Shown here piece after piece: positions 1 to 6,727 of a stretch of DNA of 64,000 nt; the first letter of the stretch is position 1, and each line of letters starts with the position of its first letter. The position numbers were made by a program, and so were the translations under genes. The notes under the pieces are model-generated. The model was not told where the DNA came from. It was given only the letters and a program-made list of their open reading frames with translations, and did no database searches. The stretch is taken from the NCBI GenBank assembly GCA_014728085.1, contig WJMF01000069.1, forward strand, positions 1 through 64,000. The letters are read 5' to 3'. The DNA is from Candidatus Zhuqueibacterota bacterium (lineage in GTDB: Bacteria > Zhuqueibacterota > Zhuqueibacteria > Residuimicrobiales > Oceaniaggregativiventaceae).

Positions 1-566
1 ATGTCCAGCGTATAGGAAGCAGCCGGCACTGAAAAATAGCCGGTGTAATCACCATAGGCAGCATTGTCGACCAAAGTCCCAACACCACGGGCAACGACAT
101 CAACCGTCGGCGCATTTGTAGAGCCATGAAACACATTCAGATCGACTTTGGACATATCCTCTCCGCTCTCGCGTCCCATGTCGTAGGGATAAAGCGTAAA
201 ACCAATGTCCAGGCCATCCGGATTGTCGCGAAAAATATCAGGATTTAAAACACCATCAGCGATGGCAAGATAAGTCTTGCCCGCCTCCAGCGTCAAAGCA
301 AAGTTCTTTAACGTATCCGCAGCTGATGACGAGTTGCCCGCAGCTACACCAACATTTATCGGTGTATTGGCAGGCGCATCGATAAAAGCGGTTGCCTCCC
401 GAAAGCCGAAATCATCGAGCAGCAATGTACCATCCAGGTAAACATCGACGCTCGCCGCCGCAGGGTCAGCCGCATTGTGGATCACCTGCAAACGGGCTGT
501 TTCTTGAGCTGATAATGTAAGCACGAGCCCAAGTAAAACCAGTAGAATTAAGTGTAGACTTTTCAC
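1..566 (-). CDS. DUF4397 domain secreted protein, C-terminus cut off by the window edge
   Basis: I translated this reverse-strand frame by hand. It runs open from a GTG at 566 to base 1 with no stop, so only the N-terminal ~188 residues are present. A GGAGG ribosome site lies just upstream at 571-575, which decides the GTG start. The first ~20 residues (Lys-Ser, then a Leu/Val-rich run ending LTLSAQ) form a signal peptide. The mature part begins with ARLQVIHNAADPAAASVDVY, the characteristic opening of DUF4397, and a second related stretch (VDLNVFHGSTNAPTVDVVAR) follows, so there are probably two repeats of the Ig-like fold. The product is probably exported; in FCB bacteria such proteins often carry a type IX sorting tail, which would lie outside the window. 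Its biochemical role is unknown. It diverges from the CarH-like regulator at 914. Confidence 0.8.
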   Translation of the reverse strand, partial: MKSLHLILLVLLGLVLTLSAQETARLQVIHNAADPAAASVDVYLDGTLLLDDFGFREATAFIDAPANTPINVGVAAGNSSSAADTLKNFALTLEAGKTYLAIADGVLNPDIFRDNPDGLDIGFTLYPYDMGRESGEDMSKVDLNVFHGSTNAPTVDVVARGVGTLVDNAAYGDYTGYFSVPAASYTLD

Positions 567-640
567 AAGTCCTCCATTAAAATGCTCCAGATTAATTGAT
601 TTAAACTCTATAACAAATATGTCTTGATTTAATTCCCAAA

Positions 641-658
641 AAACGCTCAAAACGCTCA
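641..658. repeat. Two perfect tandem copies of a 9-bp unit in a divergent promoter region
   Basis: AAACGCTCA occurs twice back to back in the 347-bp AT-rich gap (567-913) between the DUF4397 gene and the CarH-like regulator, about 75 bp upstream of the DUF4397 start. A near-one-turn direct repeat beside a MerR/B12 regulator gene could be an operator, because CarH-type repressors are known to bind tandem direct repeats. The known CarH period is nearer 11 bp and only two copies are present, so this is weak. I see no other clear element in the gap. Confidence 0.3.
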
Positions 659-913
659 TTTTTAAATGTTTTTCGCCACTTGCAGAGTTTTGACGTTACT
701 TAAGCAATAATCGTCTGGTTACAACAATTGATTTTTAGCGAAAAATTTGTATTTCTTATAAAATTAAACAGAAAAAAATGAGGCAAACTGAACGAAAAAT
801 CTCTGAGACCAAATAAATTTTCAAAGGCACCCTTTATATCGACTTTTTCAATTGGAACTCTGACACAGTAAACAGACAAAGACTTTTATGAAAATACAGA
901 AAAGGATCAATGA

Positions 914-1801
914 ATGCCTGAACCCAATCACAGGAATGGAAAGCTACAAATTTTAAATAGCGATCAAGCCGCGCAGATATTGGGAGTGAATGTTTCATCC
1001 ATCAAACGCTGGAGCGACAGCGGAGACCTGGTTTGCCAACGAACCAAAGGTGGGCACCGCCGATTTTCATTGGATGATCTTATTCAATTCAGCCAAAAAC
1101 AAAAGCGTATGAATTCAAAATCAAATCTTTTCGATCTGAATAAAAATATGAATACCAAACTGATCATGTCGGTGTTCAAGAAAGAATTTGATTACATCAT
1201 CGACTATCTGTTCAGGGAGGCTATTTCGGGTAGCCAGCAGAATATACAGCAGATCCTTATTCAACTGTATACCACAAAATCGCCTTTGTGGCAAATTTAC
1301 GAAGATGTGCTGGTTCCGGTCCTTCATTTAATTGGCGACAAGTGGAAAGATAATGAACTTACCCCGATCGGGGAGCATATCGCCACTCAAAAAATCCGTG
1401 ACAGCATTATTCGCTTACAGGGCCTTGTAAAAGGGTTGAAACGAAAACAACAAAGCATACTTTTTCTAAATCCGGCCAACGAACTACACGATATCGGCTT
1501 GAAAATGGCCGAACATATTATGGAAGAAAGAGGATTCCAAACCTATTACAGCGGGCAAATTACACCTGCAAACAACCTAAAAGACGCTCTCAAGCATTTC
1601 GGGCCGGATATAATTATTGTTGCCAGCACGTTCGTAGAGCACCCTGAAAAATTAAGACAGGAAACAGATGCCATTTGGGAAGCAGTCAAAAATCGTGATA
1701 TTCAACTATATGTGGCAGGAAATGGTTTTGATGAAATCATCCTGCCAGAATCATCAAGCCTTGTCAGATTGCATTCGTTGAGAGAGCTGGTAATAATTTA
1801 A
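914..1801 (+). CDS. CarH/LitR-like MerR-family regulator with B12-binding domain
   Basis: A 295-residue transcription regulator. Residues ~13-60 are a MerR-type winged helix (SDQAAQILGVNVSSIKRWSD, then the GGHRRF wing). Residues ~83-175 are the helical B12-binding cap with the CarH signature W144-x9-E154-H155. Residues ~178-270 are a Rossmann B12-binding domain with E190-L-H192-D-I-G195, matching the (E/D)xHxxG motif whose His is the lower cobalt ligand. In the known family, adenosylcobalamin tetramerises the protein on DNA and light breaks the complex, relieving repression. The residue after W144 is Lys145. In Thermus CarH that position is the His that ligates cobalt after photolysis, so the light response may differ. 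The start has AGGA about 10 bp upstream. No carotenoid gene is in the window; the nearest downstream gene is an MFS transporter. Confidence 0.85.
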   Translation: MPEPNHRNGKLQILNSDQAAQILGVNVSSIKRWSDSGDLVCQRTKGGHRRFSLDDLIQFSQKQKRMNSKSNLFDLNKNMNTKLIMSVFKKEFDYIIDYLFREAISGSQQNIQQILIQLYTTKSPLWQIYEDVLVPVLHLIGDKWKDNELTPIGEHIATQKIRDSIIRLQGLVKGLKRKQQSILFLNPANELHDIGLKMAEHIMEERGFQTYYSGQITPANNLKDALKHFGPDIIIVASTFVEHPEKLRQETDAIWEAVKNRDIQLYVAGNGFDEIILPESSSLVRLHSLRELVII

Positions 1802-2059
1802 CCTTTTCATCCTTGTTGATCGTATGATTTATTTTTCTTATATTTTACTTCTGATCATATAAAAGACCTGCCGGTTTTTGCCTGTCGGCCTGTAAAAATA
1901 TCTGAAAAAAATCTGCGGCAAAATCCCATTATTTAATTCGATAAAAATCTTAGATGGTGTAGTGGGAAAAAACGGCTGCAGCGCTTTCATAGTCCTGATC
2001 TAAACATCTGCAATTTGAATAAATCGAATTATCCGTAATCACATCTATGTTATAGAATA

Positions 2060-3403
2060 ATGGAAAAAACAGTAAAAAAGAACAAACTTTGTAAATCCCT
2101 GCCATTCCGCCAAATTTCACCGGCGAAATTCCCTTTTTTTTATGGTTGGATTATCGTCTTCATCAGCACACTCGGAATGCTCGCCAGTATACCCGGACAA
2201 ACCATGGGCGTGGGCGTCTTTACAGACTTTCTTATCAATTCGATGGCTGTTAACCGCGTTCAAATTAGTACAGCTTATATGATCGGTACAATAGGAAGCA
2301 GCTTTATCCTGCCCTTTGCCGGCAAATGGCTGGATCGTATGGGAATAAGGGCAATGACGCTAATAGTTTCAATCGGCCTGGGTTCAAGTCTGGTTTTACT
2401 TTCGCGGGCGCCGTTATTTCAAAAACGGATGTTTTCCGGCTCTTTTTTATTTACCATGATAATATTGTCCATCCTCTTTCTCTTCATTCGTTTCTTCGGT
2501 CAGGGATGTCTGGCGATGATTTCACGCGTTGCTATAGGCAAATGGTTTAATCATCATCGCGGACTGGCATCAGCAATAAGCGGGGTATTCGTTTCACTGG
2601 GGTTTAACTCCTCCCCGGTATTTTTGAACAACCTGGTGCAATCATATGGTTGGCAAACAACCCTCGTCATCCTGGCAACAGGTATAGGCGTTGGAATGGG
2701 GGTATTGGGATGGATATTTTATCGGGATAATCCCGAAGCGTGTGGTTTAAAAATGGATGGTAATCTCGGCGAAGAAAAAGTCGCCAGGTTCGAGGCGAGA
2801 ATCCCCCCGACCAAAAAAGAATTCACCAAATCACAAGCCATTCGGACCCTGGGATTTTGGTCCTTCAGCCTGGGAATGGCAGTGGTTGCCCTGGTCATGA
2901 CGGCAGTAACATTCCACATCAGTTCTATCGGGGCAGAACAAGGCCTGACACGCGACCAGTCTTATCTGGTTTTTTTCTGGATTTTTCCGTTCAGCATTAT
3001 TTCCAATTTTTTCTGCAACTGGATTAGCGACCGAATCCAGCATAAATGGCTGCTGATGGTTACCATGATAGCACAAATTGCGGCTTTGCTGGGTTTGCTC
3101 ATCTTTGAACAGGTCAGCGGCCGTATTCTTTTCAGCATCGGACAGGGCATCGCGGGCGGAATGTTCGTGGCCCTCGCGACGGTTGTGTTTCCGCGATTTT
3201 TTGGCCGTGACCACCTGGGCGAAATCAGCGGGTTTTATATGTCAATTCTTGTATTCGCCAGTGCCATTGGTCCGGTCCTGTTTAGTGCCTTCAGAACATT
3301 CAGTGGAAGCTATAAAATGATCTTTTTATTCTCCATTCTTATGCCACTGGGAATACTATTGACGTGCTTCAAAGCCAACAATCCGCAGCTGGATATAGAT
3401 TAG
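2060..3403 (+). CDS. Major facilitator superfamily transporter
   Basis: A 447-residue integral membrane protein with about 12 hydrophobic segments. The N-terminal FYGWIIVFIS and the first half resemble the oxalate/formate antiporter-like branch of MFS. The loop between helices 2 and 3 carries G-K-W-L-D-R-M-G, the usual MFS loop signature. A basic, charged central loop (GNLGEEKVARFEARIPPTKK) separates the two six-helix halves. The substrate cannot be read from sequence; monocarboxylates are typical of this branch. It follows the CarH-like regulator after a 258-bp gap and is a plausible target. No clear Shine-Dalgarno precedes the ATG. It converges on the response regulator at 3441 with only 37 bp between. 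Confidence 0.85.
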   Translation: MEKTVKKNKLCKSLPFRQISPAKFPFFYGWIIVFISTLGMLASIPGQTMGVGVFTDFLINSMAVNRVQISTAYMIGTIGSSFILPFAGKWLDRMGIRAMTLIVSIGLGSSLVLLSRAPLFQKRMFSGSFLFTMIILSILFLFIRFFGQGCLAMISRVAIGKWFNHHRGLASAISGVFVSLGFNSSPVFLNNLVQSYGWQTTLVILATGIGVGMGVLGWIFYRDNPEACGLKMDGNLGEEKVARFEARIPPTKKEFTKSQAIRTLGFWSFSLGMAVVALVMTAVTFHISSIGAEQGLTRDQSYLVFFWIFPFSIISNFFCNWISDRIQHKWLLMVTMIAQIAALLGLLIFEQVSGRILFSIGQGIAGGMFVALATVVFPRFFGRDHLGEISGFYMSILVFASAIGPVLFSAFRTFSGSYKMIFLFSILMPLGILLTCFKANNPQLDID

Positions 3404-3440
3404 GTGCTTTTTCAAAGGAATGAACGCAGATTGAAATAGA

Positions 3441-3839
3441 TTATTGTGTTAATAATTTGATTTTGGAGATGATATTTTCAATTCTTTCCGGTTTGCGCAG
3501 ATAATCAATTTTGGAATCATTATTTAAAACATTGTCGATAAGCTTGGTGTTTCGCAACACGGAGTAAAGCAGAATCGGTCCGTTATAAATCTTGCGAACT
3601 TGGGGTATAAGCAATATTCCGGTTCGCCTGCCATCATCTGTTTCTTCTACATTGAAAAAATTCTGCGGAGGCATCATTACATCCATAATGATAATATCGT
3701 ACCTGGAATCCCCCACCCGTAAACTTTCGAGAGCGGTTTCATAGTTTGTAAAAAACTGGATGTCCATTCCGTATAATTCCAGGAGTTCTTTCGAACTCTC
3801 CAGGTTATAGGGGTCGTCATCAATCCACATAATGTTCAT
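3441..3839 (-). CDS. Stand-alone response regulator receiver domain
   Basis: A 132-residue protein made only of a CheY-like receiver. The acidic pocket is D7-D8-D9, the phospho-acceptor is D53 in IIIMDVMMPP, the switch Ser/Thr position is about S93 (ILLYSVL), and the conserved lysine is K116 (YLRKPERI). No DNA-binding or enzymatic output domain follows, so it probably works by protein-protein contact, for example in a phosphorelay or by signalling to another protein. Its start codon overlaps the stop of the histidine kinase (ATGA at 3836-3839), so the two are translationally coupled and almost certainly a cognate pair. An insertion around residues 58-72 (PQNFFNVEETDDGRRTG) after the phospho-site lengthens the usual beta3-alpha3 loop. 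Confidence 0.9.
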   Translation of the reverse strand: MNIMWIDDDPYNLESSKELLELYGMDIQFFTNYETALESLRVGDSRYDIIIMDVMMPPQNFFNVEETDDGRRTGILLIPQVRKIYNGPILLYSVLRNTKLIDNVLNNDSKIDYLRKPERIENIISKIKLLTQ

Positions 3840-6118
3840 TCTTCTCTCCCAACATTTTTTGGTAATTCGATTCTGAAAATAGTTGGATTATGATTTTGTT
3901 TGACATAGATTTTTCCCTGGTGTGTCTCAACAATGCGCCTGGCAATGTACAAGCCAATACCTGATCCTTCACTCGAATGTTTTTTTGCATTTCCGGCCCG
4001 TTGATGCAATTCAAAAATCCTTTCCTCCCACTCTTCCTGAATACCTATCCCCATATTTTCAACATCGATGATGGAAATTCCATCTTTAACCCCAACCCCC
4101 CGAATGTAAATTTTAGCGCCCTTGTTCGAATAGCGTATGGCGTTGCGCAATAGATTAAAAAAGACATGCTTCATATAGGTTTCATCAAGCATGATATATT
4201 TTTCCACATTCGTATAACCAACATATTCAACAAGTATATTATTTCTTTTGGCATATTCTCTTACAATTTCAATCACCGGTATGATAACATCGCTGAATAT
4301 TTTTTTATAATCCAGGCTGAGGCTGATGGTATCGGATCTCAAAAAATCAAAATTATCAAAAACATATCGTAAAAATTCACAATGCAATCTGCCTGCGTCC
4401 AGCAACTCTCCCAGCTTTTTATCCCCTCTGATTGTATTACCAAGCCTGCGCTTTAACAGTTCAAAGGTCCGCATAATCGGTTCAATGGGTGCAATCATTT
4501 CATGTTCTGCGGTTTCAAAAAAGGACTCTTTTTCTTTTAAATTCTTTATGGCCTCTTCTTTATGCCTGGTGGCCTGTCTGGTTTTCTCTTCCAACTGTTT
4601 GTATTGATATAAATTATTAAGAGCAATGGATGTCGAATCGGAGATAAGCTTCATACGTTGCTTTTTTTGTTCGCTGTATATCTGATCCTTTCCCTCAAAA
4701 TAAAAAACACCCCTGATATCTTCGTTCTTGTCAAAGATCGGATGTATAAGACAAACATTCTGTTCACTAATATCGGGAATATCCTGATTCTTCTTATAGA
4801 TTTGAATATAATCATCGACATTCATTTCTACAGGATAATTCTCCTTTGCCTTCAAGTGAGTTTTTATATAATATAGAAGAGAATTTTCAAACTCTATTTC
4901 GTCAACCTTGTCATTGCCATCAAATGGATTTATGATTTTAAGCATATTGTTTTCATCCAAAACTTCCAGCAGGCCAAAATCTATATCCAGATATTTGCAC
5001 CCCGCTTTTAAAATTTGATTGAGTATTCCGTTAAAATCTCTGCCATCACTCTTAAGCATGATTTCATCGATTCGCTTTAGTTCGTTGATATCCAATAACT
5101 TGACGTTTTCCATTGCCTGGGCAATACTGCGGACAAAAATACCAAGCAATTGGATATCATATTCCTGAAACAGCCAATCAATTTCCGTATTCTCCCGGAG
5201 TTTAATATCAACACTGATCTTTCCCAAAACCTGCCCGGAGCTTACCAATGGTAAATCAACCCAAACAGGATAGTTTTTCTTGTCCAGCTCATCAATGAGG
5301 TAACACTCATGTAAATGAACGGGTTTAATATACTTACTCTCCTGAAGGCGGCTGTCAGTAAACTCGATGATATAATAGAGCCGCGGTTCGGAAAAAAGAT
5401 TGTTCAGGATATAACTGTCCGGCTTTGAATTTTTCGCATTGAGGATGACATTTTTATCCAGATGTATATCAACAATATCCCGCTTAAAGCGATTTTCGTC
5501 ATTTGGCTTTGACGCTTTAAATCCACGCAGATAAAAATTCTCGGAATTTTTCGTAACCCCATAAAATCGGCAGCGATCAAAATATATTAACTGTAAAAAA
5601 CAGCGATAGAATATTTCTTCAATATCATGCAGGCTTTTGGCGCGGCTAAGCTCGATGATGGACTCGAAAACACGGGTTCGTATTGTACTATCTCGTACAA
5701 TCTCGATAACCTTGGTCGTTCCGGGAATCCGTTTGGACGTGATACTGGCGATACGCTCTTCCATTCGCAGAGGATGACTAAAAGGCCATTCCGCCCGAAC
5801 ATGTTTACCTGTATTTATAAATGCCTGGTAAGAGGGACAATTTTTACAATAACCCATTTCTCGTTTTGTTGTCGAACGGTAAGGTTCAAAAACCTCAAAA
5901 CATTTTTTCCCTCTGACCTCTTCAAGGGTCTGGCCGAACTCAGTCGCCTTGGTTTTGTTGACGTAAACCAAATCAAACTTTTCCGGGCCATCCGCCATTT
6001 CAATAACCGAGATCTCGGCAGGAATATTATCGACAATATTCTCGCAAAATGACTCATTCGAATTTTGATCGCCATCCGAATGCCTGAATAACGTCTTGAT
6101 GTTGGACTTGCTAGACAT
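3836..6118 (-). CDS. PAS/GAF sensor histidine kinase
   Basis: A roughly 760-residue soluble sensor kinase with no membrane segment. The order is an N-terminal PAS domain with a Cys cluster (KKCFEVFEPY, then GYCKNCPSYQAF), two GAF-like regions, a coiled-coil linker, a phospho-acceptor helix with His in ETAEHEMIAPIEP (codon 4502-4504), and a HATPase with N box (NLLRNAIRYS), G1 (ENMGIGI) and G2 (GSGIGLYIARRIVETH). The H box is atypical: EHEMIAPI instead of SHEIRTPL. I place the start at the third in-frame Met (6118), because CAGGA lies just upstream; 6133 is the other option. It sits between two small ORFs (6247-6547) upstream and the coupled receiver downstream. The Cys-rich PAS suggests sensing of a cytoplasmic redox, metal or ligand signal, which is inference. 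Confidence 0.85.
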   Translation of the reverse strand: MSSKSNIKTLFRHSDGDQNSNESFCENIVDNIPAEISVIEMADGPEKFDLVYVNKTKATEFGQTLEEVRGKKCFEVFEPYRSTTKREMGYCKNCPSYQAFINTGKHVRAEWPFSHPLRMEERIASITSKRIPGTTKVIEIVRDSTIRTRVFESIIELSRAKSLHDIEEIFYRCFLQLIYFDRCRFYGVTKNSENFYLRGFKASKPNDENRFKRDIVDIHLDKNVILNAKNSKPDSYILNNLFSEPRLYYIIEFTDSRLQESKYIKPVHLHECYLIDELDKKNYPVWVDLPLVSSGQVLGKISVDIKLRENTEIDWLFQEYDIQLLGIFVRSIAQAMENVKLLDINELKRIDEIMLKSDGRDFNGILNQILKAGCKYLDIDFGLLEVLDENNMLKIINPFDGNDKVDEIEFENSLLYYIKTHLKAKENYPVEMNVDDYIQIYKKNQDIPDISEQNVCLIHPIFDKNEDIRGVFYFEGKDQIYSEQKKQRMKLISDSTSIALNNLYQYKQLEEKTRQATRHKEEAIKNLKEKESFFETAEHEMIAPIEPIMRTFELLKRRLGNTIRGDKKLGELLDAGRLHCEFLRYVFDNFDFLRSDTISLSLDYKKIFSDVIIPVIEIVREYAKRNNILVEYVGYTNVEKYIMLDETYMKHVFFNLLRNAIRYSNKGAKIYIRGVGVKDGISIIDVENMGIGIQEEWEERIFELHQRAGNAKKHSSEGSGIGLYIARRIVETHQGKIYVKQNHNPTIFRIELPKNVGREE

Positions 6119-6246
6119 GATCATTCCTGTCATCTAATTCAACATTTTTCTGATGTGTTACCCCTCACCTTTAAGATAACGCTGAAATATACTAACTGTC
6201 AACCCGAAACTCACAAAACTTGTCGCACTGTACTGCAAATGAGCGA

Positions 6247-6381
6247 TTAAGACAGATTAAAATTACCTGGCCCCAACAATCCGATTTCAAATGCAATGTA
6301 GAGCAGTAATGCCAAAAGTGCCAGCGAGGTGAACAAAATCAGTGCGATGATAAACTTTATAAAGCCTATAAATTCACTCAT
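6247..6381 (-). CDS. 44-residue single-pass membrane peptide
   Basis: The reading frame extends further upstream, but an AGGAG eight bases before the ATG at 6379-6381 supports the short form, MSEFIGFIKFIIALILFTSL and onward. Residues ~5-33 form one long, very hydrophobic helix, followed by a short tail ending GPGNFNLS. It resembles small membrane peptides that modulate kinases or transporters, but I do not recognise a family. It lies 128 bp upstream of the kinase start and downstream of another small ORF with a strong ribosome site, so it may be co-transcribed with the two-component system. Confidence 0.5.
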   Translation of the reverse strand: MSEFIGFIKFIIALILFTSLALLALLLYIAFEIGLLGPGNFNLS

Positions 6382-6430
6382 GATTTGATCTCCTATGCTG
6401 TTGAATTTTTGCGATAAATTTCGTAACATA

Positions 6431-6547
6431 TTATGTACTTCCAACATGAATCAACAAGCTGAATTTGGATATGGGAAGCATCTCTGTTTCTCCAGTGATG
6501 TCAAAATAGTAGTGCGAAATTCGTTCCGGGAAGATAGTCGAAATCAT
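6431..6547 (-). CDS. 38-residue small ORF with a strong ribosome-binding site
   Basis: I found this by reading the reverse strand. AGGAGG sits seven bases before the ATG at 6545-6547, one of the best ribosome sites in the window. The ORF then runs 38 codons (MISTIFPERISHYYFDITGE and onward, ending HVGST) to a TAA at 6431. No family is recognised and there is no signal or membrane segment. It is the first frame after the candidate promoter at 6618-6646 and precedes the 44-residue membrane peptide and the histidine kinase. It could be a leader peptide coupling translation to operon expression, or a small effector. Confidence 0.4.
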   Translation of the reverse strand: MISTIFPERISHYYFDITGETEMLPISKFSLLIHVGST

Positions 6548-6617
6548 GTCGTTTCCTCCTTTTCGTTTTATCTTGGGTTCTGCTTTTTTAATTGCAATTA
6601 CCGTACCACCTTTTTTA

Positions 6618-6646
6618 TATATATTATTAACAACGGGTTAATGCAA
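6618..6646 (-). promoter_or_regulatory. Sigma-70-type promoter for the small-ORF/kinase/receiver operon
   Basis: On the reverse strand TTGCAT (6641-6646) and TATATA (6618-6623) are separated by exactly 17 bp. The -10 lies about 70 bp before the first small ORF. The same interval must also contain the promoter of the divergent sigma-54 activator at 6728. Confidence 0.5.
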
Positions 6647-6727
6647 TCATAAGGTTACAATCGTCTCTCCGATTTTGATTTTAATCTGATTTTTTGCATT
6701 AAAAAGCATTTTTTGAGGGGACATAAC

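Noticed and set aside
1934..2031. 9-bp inverted repeat TAATTCGAT/ATCGAATTA with an ~80-bp gap before the MFS gene
   Set aside because: A 9-bp match in a 260-bp AT-rich gap is expected by chance at an appreciable rate, and the arms do not extend.
4166..4876. Three forward-strand ORFs inside the histidine kinase gene
   Set aside because: Shadows of the kinase coding frame, with no ribosome sites or recognisable protein features.
6548..6727. Sigma-54 (-24/-12) promoter for the signalling block
   Set aside because: No GG-N10-GC element resembling TGGCAC-N5-TTGC was found on either strand.
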